From Neodontobutis hainanensis (lineage: Eukaryota; Chordata; Actinopteri; Gobiiformes; Odontobutidae): a stretch of 64,000 nucleotides of DNA. This document shows, one piece after another, positions 23,530 through 35,559 of this stretch (the first letter of the stretch is position 1; each line of letters opens with the position of its first letter). A program made the position numbers and the translations under genes. The DNA lies in NCBI GenBank assembly GCA_024349245.1, contig JALDNG010000041.1:8609001-8673000 (forward strand), in the 5' to 3' direction. The notes beneath the pieces are model-generated. The model was not told the DNA's origin. It did not search any database and saw only the letters and a list, made by a program, of their open reading frames with translations.

Positions 23530-24190
23530 ATTTTTGCTTCCAAAAACAAAAAAAAAATTAAATAATTAGTAATTGAGAACAAAAACTCTGACTAACTGTA
23601 TTAAAACTTTTGTCAACAAATAAAAACAAAAATAAACAGACAGAGATGGAAGAGGTAAAGTGATGTCAGACAAACACTAGCCACGGGAAGACGACTTACA
23701 ATATGAAACAATGCTAACGTTTGAAAAGAAGGGGGACATATTTCATATTTGACGTCATGGAAATCAATCATTCAGAGCTATCATTACCACGAAGAACACA
23801 ACGTACCTGAAACGACATTTGCAGGCAAGCCATCCTGACCATTCATTCCAAGCTGGACTGAGACTTTGGTAATGAGCTAGTGCTGTGTTTGTGAACGAAC
23901 ATAAGACCCATCGTTGTCGGGTGAAGTTAATTTAATGGAAATACTACTAACCTGTTACGGCCATTCAGGTAAAATTGATTTTATAATTTTGTTTTTATAA
24001 TAAAATAAATGCATTACCCTTTTTATTTAAGTTGAGTAAATCTAGTGTAGATATAGTAAAGACTAAATTCTTATGATATGTAGTCAACTAAAACTAGACT
24101 AAAACTAATAAGAAATAAATTACAAAAATATGACTAAAAATTGCATTTTTGTCAAAAGACTAAAACTAAATTAAAATTTCTTATCAAAGC
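23530..24190 (+). mobile_element. hAT-like element remnant with BED-finger trace
   Basis: Plus-strand reading at about 23790-23872 gives NTTYLKRHLQASHPDHSF and a stop. This resembles the C-terminal half of a BED zinc finger (NLKRHL...HP, with His residues of H-x4-H), found at the N-terminus of hAT transposases and ZBED proteins; the preceding Cys pair is not preserved. Flanking ACTAAAACTA-rich sequences (left part 23560-23640, right part 24085-24180, with TTTTGTCAA on both sides) resemble hAT termini. It is non-autonomous and decayed. The left breakpoint of the 4.6-kb tandem duplication (23814) lies inside it. Confidence 0.55.
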
Positions 24191-25435
24191 CCAACCTGCA
24201 GCTCAGACAGCACAGGTTACAAAAAAAACTCTAAAAAAAAGTAAAGACAGATGCTTTTGTGAAAATATCAACTGTAAAAAGACCTGTGTTCTTCTTGACA
24301 GAGCCTTAATAACCCATAGTAAGTTTGCATTATTGCTACAGAAAAGCACCACATTGGTATTGAACATAAACAGCTGCACACACACAGCCTGGTATTGAGC
24401 AAAAAAGGATGTAAGGACCATATTCACTTCAAGACTTTCCTCACAGTGATTGAGCACCGGCTGGTCAGGCTAATGCAGACACCTTATACTGTGTGCTGAG
24501 CTGTCCCATTTATGCTCAACCCACCTTTAACAGTCTCACTTTTGTCACACCTCTGCTACTGTTATTTCCTGAGCTGTAAAATAGAGGGCCACTTTACACG
24601 CCTTTTACTGGCACTACACCTTTATTGGAAGATGTGAGGTGTAAGAAAAACAGGTACATCCTGCAATTAAAAGAGAGCATAAAGTGAGCTAGAAGTGCTC
24701 CCAGACACACTGTCATAAAAGGGTTATTAGACGTTTGGATCGTTGGGAATTCTAAATAAACTATTCACATGCTGCAGGCAAGATCAGCTTTTGTTGTGCC
24801 AGTTTTGTAATAGCCATTATGTAAATCGACTTTTGTAGAAGAAAAATATTTTTTCACAGTTTTTACACAAACTGTGAAAGAAGAATGAGGAATAAAGTCC
24901 AGAGCGGATCCATTTCTTATTCATCCTGTTCTGTCTCTGTGTTGGTGACATAGATTATGTTGCCCCTAGTGGCCTGAGGGAGCCTGACATCCACTTCAAT
25001 CCGGCATCATCCTCTTAATAGTGGCATCCGCTGTTTGTAAATTCTAATTTCTATGGAGTATCTGTTTTTTCTTGCATATATTTTATATTATTTGTTAAGT
25101 TTGATAATGATTTAGAGTATTTTCTATGTAATGTGTAAAGCACTTTTTTTGTTAAGTAAGCTTGGACAACAACCTATTTGTAACAGTATTATTTGTCTTG
25201 TTTGGTTTGTAGTTTCACAAAAAAGGAGTTAGAAAAGGTAAAGAAAAAGGAAAAAGGAAGAATAAAGATGCTGTTGACAGTAGCTAGAATTCTGCTCTTT
25301 TTTTGTACAAAGATGGAAGGACAGCATTTTTGGAGTAAAGCTTTTAGTCTTGTGTTTGAAAATGTACCGAGGTGTCTGAGAAAAAGAAATGCCTCAAGCT
25401 TTTACACCTTTTACTGCACAGCCCAGCAAGATTAT
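24191..25435. other. Non-coding stretch of duplication copy 1
   Basis: No recognised feature except the hairpin at 24853-24878 and a CTCF-like motif on the minus strand at about 24961-24974 (GGCCACTAGGGGCA). The frames here have no domain. The equivalent in copy 2 is about 28794-30041. Confidence 0.5.
24853..24878. repeat. Perfect 10-bp inverted repeat
   Basis: TTCACAGTTT, a 6-base spacer TTACAC, then AAACTGTGAA. The same hairpin recurs in copy 2 around 29460, where adjacent T-runs are longer. Confidence 0.9.
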
Positions 25436-25580
25436 TGCGGGTGCAGTGGTTAGCACGCTCACCTCTCAGCAAGAGGGTTCAGGGTTTAAAGGGTCGGATG
25501 GGACCTTGCTGCGTGGAGTTTGCAGGTTTGTTCTCCTCGTGCACATGTGGGTTTCCTCTAGGTACTCCGGTTTCCCCATG
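25436..25580 (+). mobile_element. tRNA-headed SINE fragment (copy 1)
   Basis: Starts with GTGCAGTGGTTAGCACGCTC, a tRNA box-A-like head, and continues through GTGGAGTTTGCAGG and TGGGTTTCCTCTAGGTACTC. It is the 5' half of the repeat seen in full at 26718, and it ends in an A-rich tract. Confidence 0.7.
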
Positions 25581-26717
25581 GATAAAAAAAAAAAAACAAA
25601 AAAACGTAAATAATGCATTTATATTTTGCCCACAACTTCATTTCCTTTGCTTCTATGTAATAGGAATTGTATGATTACTGACAAAGACAATCCGCCCTAT
25701 TTTTAGTAAAAATCAGACATGTTTGCCAGATGTAAAATAATTCAGTGCCAAAAACAGGAAATGTGAAGCCACAGAAAAATGAACTGTTAAAATATCTGTC
25801 AGTTGCATGCAATGTGTTAAATTGTGTCAAGACGGTTAAACAAAATGAAACAGTTAATATTCACCCGTTGTGGGCAGCGATCTTTGTTAAGTTTGCCTCA
25901 CAACCTCCGGTGAAGCCGTTTTACATAGGGTTACTGTTGAGCCCAGTGCAGCAGTTTAACTACTTTTTTAAGAGAACAGGATCTCTCAGAATAAAATAAA
26001 TAAATCATTGGAAGTGTTTACATTTTGTGGCATTGTGTGGCCATTTGAGAGAGGCTTGGAGTGAAGTTAAGCCAGTAATACCCAGTTAACACCTGTTACT
26101 ATGAAGCTATCACTTGTGTGTGTGCCTCTCTTTACTTCTAAACTGTTAGCTTAGCTTAGTGTTAAGGCTGCATGTGAATGACAGCCCGGGTAGACTTGTG
26201 CTGTTATAAGCAAGAGAAAGACTGAACTAGCTGACAAATTACCAACTTTACCACTGTCCAAGTACTGGTAGGCTCTCATATACAAACCATCAACCCCGAG
26301 TGTCCAAATTAAAAATATCACTGTTCATAATCCGAGACCACCTTCTCATATTGTCTACCCACTGGTGAAACAAACTTATTCCATTTGCGTTCCTTAGTGA
26401 ATTGTTGGTTTCCTCCCATGTTATTCTACCAACAATCTCCATGTTGAAACAAAGAGAGTTAAACATTTAGTACATAGAACCCAGTTAAAGTTCTTGAACT
26501 TCTTTACAGCGGCCAGAATGAGCAGTGATAAAGAGGAAGACATTCATGTTTCTTTTCAATACACAATGACATTTAGAACTATATAATGAATAACTTGCAA
26601 ATTAAACTCATTATGTGACCTATTTCCACTGGGGTTATTCAAAGACAAAAGCATGTCCCTGCAGTACCGTATGCTGTGGAAATGTGTGCTCTTTCTTTTT
26701 TGTGTGTTACAAATTTT
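25581..26717. other. Non-coding stretch of duplication copy 1
   Basis: Contains an A-rich tract (about 25584-25605) that differs in length between copies, and otherwise unique DNA. Three CpG-associated indels between the copies fall here (near 25880, 26362 and 26468). Confidence 0.55.
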
Positions 26718-27085
26718 TGTGGCAGAGTGGTTAGCACTCCTGCCTCACAGCAGAAAGGTCGTGAGTTCAAAACCCGGCCGGCTCAAATATTCTCGGCCAA
26801 CTCCGGTCTTTCTGTGAGGAGTCTGTATGTCCTCTGAGTTTTACCGTGGGTTCTCTCTGGGTACTCCAGCTTCCTCCCACTGTTCAAAGACATGCATGTA
26901 TAGTTTAATCAGCAACTCTAAAGTGTCTCTAGTGAATGAATGTGAGAGTGAATGGTTGTCTGTCACTGTCTGTCTCTATATGTCAGCCCTGTGACTAACT
27001 GGCCACTGTCCAGGGTGTACCCGCCTCAGGCCCAAAGCTGCTGGGATAGGCTCCAGTCACCCGCAACTCCTAAAGGGACAAAGTG
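26718..27085 (+). mobile_element. tRNA-derived SINE-like repeat (copy 1)
   Basis: TGGCAGAGTGGTTAGCACTC matches a Pol III box A, and GAGTTCAAAACCC about 40 bases on resembles box B. The body contains TGGGTACTCCAGCTTCCTCC, AAAGACATGCATG, GTGAATGGTTGTCTGTC and GGGATAGGCTCCAG, blocks in the order of an abundant fish interspersed repeat. The 3' end is near CCCGCAACTCCTAAAGGGA. It is not a working tRNA, since no cloverleaf can form. The family name is not assigned. Confidence 0.75.
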
Positions 27086-28416
27086 TTTACAGGCATTCAT
27101 TTCACCATTTTCCCAACTGGAACACTAGTACATGTACAGAAGTACTCATTTGTTCCTATAAAGCAGAGATTAAAATGATCCTATCAGAATCAACTTTATG
27201 TACCTGGTACATATGGGACATGTACATTTAATAAAAGAAATCTCATTACCAGTTTTGCTTACCCCATTCTAAAAGTGCTCTTTGAAATGCAATCAACATA
27301 TGCTAAAATAATCTTGAAATGTTTCCTTGGCAACCAGGGCAACTCAAATCAAAAATTATGTAATCTACTTAAAATGCTTCCAAAAGTTAACATAAAAAAT
27401 GACATAAGAAATTTCGAAGTTGTTACTCAAAGCTTCATGATCTCTCATTATGATAATAATTAAACAGCCCAAAGTGCCAAAAAGAAGCTGAAGCATAACC
27501 CATATAACCCCATGTGGGAATGCAAGGATTGACAGGCAGCCTATAGATAGCACAAACCACACGGTGATAGGAGACGTGGTATGTCAAGATAACAAATATG
27601 TTTCAAGTTTGGGATGTCAGAGTTAGATATGTAAGATGGTGCAAGCACATGTAACGATTAATGCAGCAAGAAAGCCTTTTCACATTGGACTGGCTTATGC
27701 CTAGAAAGTAGAGGGAAGGTTTGATGTTGCCTATCGTATTTGGCCGTTACTAGATGTTCTACTTTCAAAGGCTAAGTTCAACATAGCTCAGATGTCAGAT
27801 TATTATTATTATGTCACCTCCTGGTGGCACCCCCTGGTGGTGGCTACCAACAGCGAATTTCATGTGATGATAAAGTTATAATAAAAATCTAAAGCAGTTT
27901 TGCACATCGTCCCATTTGCTTAGCACTGGTAGAAGATATGACCTCATTTTAGTGCACTAGAAATGATGCTTGTAATTGTGTCCTGAGGTGGACATGACAT
28001 TTCAAAAGCTCTCTGTCCGGCCTAAAACTGGACGGAAGGCCACTCCCCTGGGTACACATGAGCGGGTACACATGAGCCAGAGGTTAGAATCAAATTGCGT
28101 CAAAGCTGTTCTATGTCTTGTCCTGTTTTTATTTCCTCTTAATGCAGTATTTTCTGTGACATCAAAAGGCTAACAGAGCTGGAGGGAAATCACATTGCAG
28201 TGAGAATGGGCTTATTTTTTTCCCAGCCTTGACCGAAAAGAAGAGGATGGCAAAGTCATGGGAGATTTACAAGCCTGTGTTCAGTACTCTTTAAGAGGAT
28301 GCATAGGAGAATGTGCTTAATGATTTATTACCTCATGCCACAGTGGAAATCAAAATGGATTTCAGAATCTGCTCAACTCTCAAATCTAGACCGGGAGGAG
28401 TGTGATTTATGGAAGT
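27086..28416. other. Non-coding stretch of duplication copy 1
   Basis: Holds overlapping frames on both strands at 27275-27562 without domains, the CTCF-like pair at 27815-27840, and a 14-bp tandem pair GGGTACACATGAGC at 28050-28077. Confidence 0.5.
27815..27840 (-). promoter_or_regulatory. Two adjacent CTCF-like motifs (copy 1)
   Basis: On the minus strand, CCACCAGGGGGTG (27840-27828) and CCACCAGGAGGTG (27827-27815) lie head to tail with no spacer. Both resemble the vertebrate CTCF core CCASYAGRKGGC. The 13-bp unit could also be a simple tandem duplication. Binding is inferred only. Confidence 0.4.
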
Positions 28417-30041
28417 GACATTTGCAGGCAAGCCATCCTGACCATTCATTCCAAGCTGGACTGAGACTTTGGTAATGAGCTAGTGCTGTGTTTGTGAACG
28501 AACATAAGACCCATCGTTGTCGGGTGAAGTTAATTTAATGGAAATACTACTAACCTGTTACGGCCATTCAGGTAAAATTGATTTTATAATTTTGTTTTTA
28601 TAATAAAATAAATGCATTACCCTTTTTATTTAAGTTGAGTAAATCTAGTGTAGATATAGTAAAGACTAAATTCTTATGATATGTAGTCAACTAAAACTAG
28701 ACTAAAACTAATAAGAAATAAATTACAAAAATATGACTAAAAATTGCATTTTTGTCAAAAGACTAAAACTAAATTAAAATTTCTTATCAAAGCCCAACCT
28801 GCAGCTCAGACAGCACAGGTTACAAAAAAAACTCTAAAAAAAAGTAAAGACAGATGCTTTTGTGAAAATATCAACTGTAAAAAGACCTGTGTTCTTCTTG
28901 ACAGAGCCTTAATAACCCATAGTAAGTTTGCATTATTGCTACAGAAAAGCACCACATTGGTATTGAACATAAACAGCTGCACACACACAGCCTGGTATTG
29001 AGCAAAAAAGGATGTAAGGACCATATTCACTTCAAGACTTTCCTCACAGTGATTGAGCACCGGCTGGTCAGGCTAATGCAGACACCTTATACTGTGTGCT
29101 GAGCTGTCCCATTTATGCTCAACCCACCTTTAACAGTCTCACTTTTGTCACACCTCTGCTACTGTTATTTCCTGAGCTGTAAAATAGAGGGCCACTTTAC
29201 ACGCCTTTTACTGGCACTACACCTTTATTGGAAGATGTGAGGTGTAAGAAAAACAGGTACATCCTGCAATTAAAAGAGAGCATAAAGTGAGCTAGAAGTG
29301 CTCCCAGACACACTGTCATAAAAGGGTTATTAGACGTTTGGATCGTTGGGAATTCTAAATAAACTATTCACATGCTGCAGGCAAGATCAGCTTTTGTTGT
29401 GCCAGTTTTGTAATAGCCATTATGTAAATCGACTTTTTGTAGAAGAAAAATATTTTTTTTCACAGTTTTTACACAAACTGTGAAAGAAGAATGAGGAATA
29501 AAGTCCAGAGCGGATCCATTTCTTATTCATCCTGTTCTGTCTCTGTGTTGGTGACATAGATTATGTTGCCCCTAGTGGCCTGAGGGAGCCTGACATCCAC
29601 TTCAATCCGGCATCATCCTCTTAATAGTGGCATCCGCTGTTTGTAAATTCTAATTTCTATGGAGTATCTGTTTTTTCTTGCATATATTTTATATTATTTG
29701 TTAAGTTTGATAATGATTTAGAGTATTTTCTATGTAATGTGTAAAGCACTTTTTTTGTTAAGTAAGCTTGGACAACAACCTATTTGTAACAGTATTATTT
29801 GTCTTGTTTGGTTTGTAGTTTCACAAAAAAGGAGTTAGAAAAGGTAAAGAAAAAGGAAAAAGGAAGAATAAAGATGCTGTTGACAGTAGCTAGAATTCTG
29901 CTCTTTTTTTGTACAAAGATGGAAGGACAGCATTTTTGGAGTAAAGCTTTTAGTCTTGTGTTTGAAAATGTACCGAGGTGTCTGAGAAAAAGAAATGCCT
30001 CAAGCTTTTACACCTTTTACTGCACAGCCCAGCAAGATTAT

Positions 30042-30185
30042 TGCGGGTGCAGTGGTTAGCACGCTCACCTCTCAGCAAGAGGGTTCAGGGTTTAAAGGGT
30101 CGGATGGGACCTTGCTGCGTGGAGTTTGCAGGTTTGTTCTCCTCGTGCACATGTGGGTTTCCTCTAGGTACTCGGTTTCCCCATG
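30042..30185 (+). mobile_element. tRNA-headed SINE fragment (copy 2)
   Basis: Duplicate of 25436-25580. It lacks one C (TACTCGG for TACTCCGG), and the following A-tract is longer. Confidence 0.7.
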
Positions 30186-31328
30186 GATAAAAAAAAAAAA
30201 AAAACAAAAACGTAAATAATGCATTTATATTTTGCCCACAACTTCATTTCCTTTGCTTCTATGTAATAGGAATTGTATGATTACTGACAAAGACAATCCG
30301 CCCTATTTTTAGTAAAAATCAGACATGTTTGCCAGATGTAAAATAATTCAGTGCCAAAAACAGGAAATGTGAAGCCACAGAAAAATGAACTGTTAAAATA
30401 TCTGTCAGTTGCATGCAATGTGTTAAATTGTGTCAAGACGGTTAAACAAAATGAAACAGTTAATATTCACCCGTTGTGGGCAGCGCGATCTTTGTTAAGT
30501 TTGCCTCACAACCTCCGGTGAAGCCGTTTTACATAGGGTTACTGTTGAGCCCAGTGCAGCAGTTTAACTACTTTTTTAAGAGAACAGGATCTCTCAGAAT
30601 AAAATAAATAAATCATTGGAAGTGTTTACATTTTGTGGCATTGTGTGGCCATTTGAGAGAGGCTTGGAGTGAAGTTAAGCCAGTAATACCCAGTTAACAC
30701 CTGTTACTATGAAGCTATCACTTGTGTGTGTGCCTCTCTTTACTTCTAAACTGTTAGCTTAGCTTAGTGTTAAGGCTGCATGTGAATGACAGCCCGGGTA
30801 GACTTGTGCTGTTATAAGCAAGAGAAAGACTGAACTAGCTGACAAATTACCAACTTTACCACTGTCCAAGTACTGGTAGGCTCTCATATACAAACCATCA
30901 ACCCCGAGTGTCCAAATTAAAAATATCACTGTTCATAATCCGAGACCACCTTCTCATATTGTCTACCCACTCGGTGAAACAAACTTATTCCATTTGCGTT
31001 CCTTAGTGAATTGTTGGTTTCCTCCCATGTTATTCTACCAACAATCTCCATGTTGAAACAAAGAGAGTTAAACATTTCGAGTACATAGAACCCAGTTAAA
31101 GTTCTTGAACTTCTTTACAGCGGCCAGAATGAGCAGTGATAAAGAGGAAGACATTCATGTTTCTTTTCAATACACAATGACATTTAGAACTATATAATGA
31201 ATAACTTGCAAATTAAACTCATTATGTGACCTATTTCCACTGGGGTTATTCAAAGACAAAAGCATGTCCCTGCAGTACCGTATGCTGTGGAAATGTGTGC
31301 TCTTTCTTTTTTGTGTGTTACAAATTTT

Positions 31329-31697
31329 TGTGGCAGAGTGGTTAGCACTCCTGCCTCACAGCAGAAAGGTCGTGAGTTCAAAACCCGGCCGGCTCAAATA
31401 TTCTCGGCCAACTCCGGTCTTTCTGTGAGGAGTCTGTATGTCCTCTGAGTTTTACCGTGGGTTCTCTCTGGGTACTCCAGCTTCCTCCCACTGTTCAAAG
31501 ACATGCATGTATAGTTTAATCAGCAACTCTAAAGTGTCTCTAGTGAATGAATGTGAGAGTGAATGGTTGTCTGTCACTGTCTGTCTCTATATGTCAGCCC
31601 TGTGACTAACTGGCCACTGTCCATGGTGTACCCCGCCTCAGGCCCAAAGCTGCTGGGATAGGCTCCAGTCACCCGCAACTCCTAAAGGGACAAAGTG
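31329..31697 (+). mobile_element. tRNA-derived SINE-like repeat (copy 2)
   Basis: Duplicate of 26718-27085, with CCATGGTGTACCCC where copy 1 has CCAGGGTGTACCC. Confidence 0.75.
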
Positions 31698-32426
31698 TTT
31701 ACAGGCATTCATTTCACCATTTTCCCAACTGGAACACTAGTACATGTACAGAAGTACTCATTTGTTCCTATAAAGCAGAGATTAAAATGATCCTATCAGA
31801 ATCAACTTTATGTACCTGGTACATATGGGACATGTACATTTAATAAAAGAAATCTCATTACCAGTTTTGCTTACCCCATTCTAAAAGTGCTCTTTGAAAT
31901 GCAATCAACATATGCTAAAATTATCTTGAAATGTTTCCTTGGCAACCAGGGCAACTCAAATCAAAAATTATGTAATCTACTTAAAATGCTTCCAAAAGTT
32001 AACATAAAAAATGACATAAGAAATTTCGAAGTTGTTACTCAAAGCTTCATGATCTCTCATTATGATAATAATTAAACAGCCCAAAGTGCCAAAAAGAAGC
32101 TGAAGCATAACCCATATAACCCCATGTGGGAATGCAAGGATTGACAGGCAGCCTATAGATAGCACAAACCACACGGTGATAGGAGACGTGGTATGTCAAG
32201 ATAACAAATATGTTTCAAGTTTGGGATGTCAGAGTTAGATATGTAAGATGGTGCAAGCACATGTAACGATTAATGCAGCAAGAAAGCCTTTTCACATTGG
32301 ACTGGCTTATGCCTAGAAAGTAGAGGGAAGGTTTGATGTTGCCTATCGTATTTGGCCGTTACTAGATGTTCTACTTTCAAAGGCTAAGTTCAACATAGCT
32401 CAGATGTCAGATTATTATTATTATGT

Positions 32427-32452
32427 CACCTCCTGGTGGCACCCCCTGGTGG
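32427..32452 (-). promoter_or_regulatory. Two adjacent CTCF-like motifs (copy 2)
   Basis: Exact duplicate of the motif pair at 27815-27840. The locus therefore has four CTCF-like motifs in the same orientation. Confidence 0.4.
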
Positions 32453-33029
32453 TGGCTACCAACAGCGAATTTCATGTGATGATAAAGTTATAATAAAAAT
32501 CTAAAGCAGTTTTGCACATCGTCCCATTTGCTTAGCACTGGTAGAAGATATGACCTCATTTTAGTGCACTAGAAATGATGCTTGTAATTGTGTCCTGAGG
32601 TGGACATGACATTTCAAAAGCTCTCTGTCCGGCCTAAAACTGGACGGAAGGCCACTCCCCTGGGTACACATGAGCGGGTACACATGAGCCAGAGGTTAGA
32701 ATCAAATTGCGTCAAAGCTGTTCTATGTCTTGTCCTGTTTTTTATTTCCTCTTAATGCAGTATTTTCTGTGACATCAAAAGGCTAACAGAGCTGGAGGGA
32801 AATCACATTGCAGTGAGAATGGGCTTATTTTTTTCCCAGCCTTGACCGAAAAGAAGAGGATGGCAAAGTCATGGGAGATTTACAAGCCTGTGTTCAGTAC
32901 TCTTTAAGAGGATGCATAGGAGAATGTGCTTAATGATTTATTACCTCATGCCACAGTGGAAATCAAAATGGATTTCAGAATCTGCTCAACTCTCAAATCT
33001 AGACCGGGAGGAGTGTGATTTATGGAAGT

Positions 33030-35559
33030 GACATCAGGAGCCCCATGTGTTGGCAGTGTGTCTTATCAAGCATGTGTAAAGCAGCATCTTGGCCTCATTA
33101 AACACTTTCAAGTTATGTACAGTGCAATGATTTTTTTTAAAGGTATGTGCTTAAAATAATGCTATCTGTGCAACTGTTACCTGCCTGCTCTCATTATTCT
33201 ATTCTGTAACAAAGATGAATCACACATGCTTTTTCATGGAGACAGTCCAGGTTGGGCGGTGAAAACATGTAATAGAGCATATTGTTTTGTGAAATGATAA
33301 AGCTGGTGTTTTAAAGAGTTAGATCTTGTAGGGAACAATTCAGACTGCTTTACTTTCAAGAAGTGAATGGTATCAGGGCATATTTAGTATAAAAATGATT
33401 GATCTTTGATGCAACTAGACATTTGTCATTGTTTTTCTAAAGCACCAGAATCCATAGAGTTGATATAATAGTCATGTGAGGCTATGTGACATATTTCAAA
33501 TCAGTGGTGACAAACTCATTTCAAAAGGCATTCTGGGAAGTGTTGGTGACTCACCTAATATGCATTACTTTTTACCACTGTTTGGGGTTATGGGGCTAGG
33601 CAAGGGAGGGCAAACAAAGGCCCGGGGGCCACATGCGGCCCGTTGGGACATTTATAAAGTATTTTATATTATTGTAGTTCTTTAAGGTCTGTTTGTAACC
33701 AACAGTACAAATCTGTGTGACATTTTGAAACATTCAGTTGCTCCAAGTTTTGTAGGGTCTTAGGTAAAGATCTCATTGCCAGTATTTGTTTCTAAAACCA
33801 GAAACAAAAACACAGTCTGAGGCCCAATATATATATAACATATAATATAAGTTCAATATTGTGAAATGTAATAATGCCGATGTTTTTTCTACCTGACAGA
33901 CTATTAAAAATGGATTTATATACCAATAACAAGTCCCTTTAAATCAAATGGAGACTTGATGTTTCATAAACCAATTATAGAGGGACATTATGGTGGAACT
34001 ACCACTGATCACTGTGTAAATAGTCCTCTAAAATGTTGCCAGCTGCTCTGTTGGGAGCATATAAGACAGGGAAGTATTTGGAGTGGTTTTTGCAGAGCAT
34101 TGGGCAAGCACTCATCCAGTGACTTGAGAAATGCTTGTCTGACTTTATTAAACGTCTGGCGACAGAATGAAATTTCATTGTGCAGTTTATTCTGCCTCAT
34201 CAGTCCATAACCGAGGCTACAGCAGAACAATATTAGTGTGTCTTTTCCATTTGCTGATAGAACATGTAAGCTGTGCAGTAATTACCACAGCACTGTTCAA
34301 CCACGCCACATGACTTACTTTTCATGTGGAAAATATACAACATTGTTCCCACATGATGAGGAAATAATAACAAATACAAGTATACATTGTTTTGCAATTA
34401 CCTGCACATTTTGTTGAAAATAAATGTCTATTGTCCTCATGAGAAAGTGAGATAATGAGCAGAGCTGAATGTTGAGGGAGCATCTCTATCTCACGGCTTT
34501 AACCCCCCCCCCTTTTTTTATTTTTGGCAAGAGAATGCAGGGGGATGTCTTATGTAAGGCTGACAATATTTATACAGCAATTACGCTTTGTAGCTTAGTA
34601 AAGCGGCTCATGTTTATGTAGGATGCCTCGAACGCTGTCTGTCTTTGTTTAGTAACACTGAGGAGCTGTTGCTCTACAACACAGTGAACAGCTGATGTTT
34701 GGACCTGCTGCTTTAGATGTGAGCAGAGAAAACACGGTGACTAGGAGTAGCAAGTCATAAATCCTATTTATAGTAAGTATTGTATGCTTTGGTTCTGGTA
34801 GCTTTACTTATGTCAAATGTAATATAGTATTTCTATTAAAAGATGCAATATTCCAATTCTATGTCAAATTGGAAACAGATGTTAATACAAGATGCTTTTT
34901 TTCTGTTTTTTGGCATATGTCAGTTGTTTTGAATTATTTTTTCCCCATTTTCCTTGTAATATCTGATCAATATTTTTTTGCCTAAGGGACAAACGGTAAT
35001 CTTTAGCATCATTATTAAGTAATCATACCATTTTCCTTACTCCATCTGACTAGGCTATAAAGGTGTGCCCTACTGATGAGCCCACTTTTTGAAAATGGGG
35101 CTGTTGTTTATCAAGGCCTTGGCCACCAGTACAAATTTGGTGATCCTCAAGACTACAAACTAACACTAACATTTGCTAATTTTGTAATTACTTGGAACCC
35201 CCAGTCATATTTTTCTATTTTATATCTGTATGAAACTGAGATATTTTTTCCAAACACTGCACATCTTGTTAGTCACAAACAACCAAAAAGCAGAAATGAC
35301 AAATAATATTTTAGCTGTTAAAAAGGGATACATTTATGTCTGGTGTGTGACTGCTCTGACCAATAACTGCTGTAATTTTACTGAAAAGGATTTATGAATA
35401 ACTTTTTTACCTTTTGAATATGTGTTCTTGTAAGGTTTTGAAGATTGCTATTCAACAGTGTCACTCCCAAGTGCATCAAAAAACAACGCTTGGTCAAGGC
35501 TTGATCATGTGAACACCTATGGTAGCCCTGCAGGGACAACACAGTTTGCCAAAGGGCTG
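33030..35559. other. Mostly unique non-coding stretch
   Basis: Holds a hAT-like scrap at 33595-33650 and a C-run followed by a T-run at about 34503-34519. No exon was recognised. The overlapping frames at 33956-34230 on both strands have no domain content. Confidence 0.5.
33595..33650 (+). mobile_element. hAT-type terminal scrap
   Basis: GGGAGGGCAAACAAAGGCCC followed by GGGGGCCACATGCGGCCCGT resembles the GGCCCGCGGGCCACATGCGGCCCG ends of non-autonomous hAT elements widespread in vertebrates. No partner terminus was found. Confidence 0.45.

Larger units (their letters stand above)
23814..28416. repeat. Tandem duplication, copy 1 (4603 bp)
   Basis: Begins at GACATTTGCAGGC and runs to TTTATGGAAGT. 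It is followed head-to-tail, without a gap, by copy 2. The copies differ by about two substitutions (near 27000 and 27308) and a handful of short indels. Contents in order: the right half of a hAT-like remnant, a SINE fragment (25436), a full-length-looking SINE (26718), a CTCF-like motif pair (27815), and unique DNA. No gene is included; open frames such as 24141-24398 and 25193-25453 simply recur in both copies. Confidence 0.97.
28417..33029. repeat. Tandem duplication, copy 2 (4613 bp)
   Basis: A direct head-to-tail repeat of 23814-28416. It is 10 bp longer, and the whole difference is accounted for by short indels. After its end the sequence continues GACATCAGGAGCC, while the start of copy 1 is preceded by CCTGAAAC. 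Thus GACAT is shared by the left end, the junction and the right end. Confidence 0.97.

Noticed and set aside
26718..26800. tRNA gene suggested by box A and box B
   Set aside because: No acceptor stem or cloverleaf can be formed, and the sequence continues into a SINE-like body.
24141..29060. Identical 84-86-codon frames at 24.1/28.7 kb and 25.2/29.8 kb as a conserved gene pair
   Set aside because: Identity is explained by the tandem duplication of non-coding DNA. Frames exist on both strands and have no domain.
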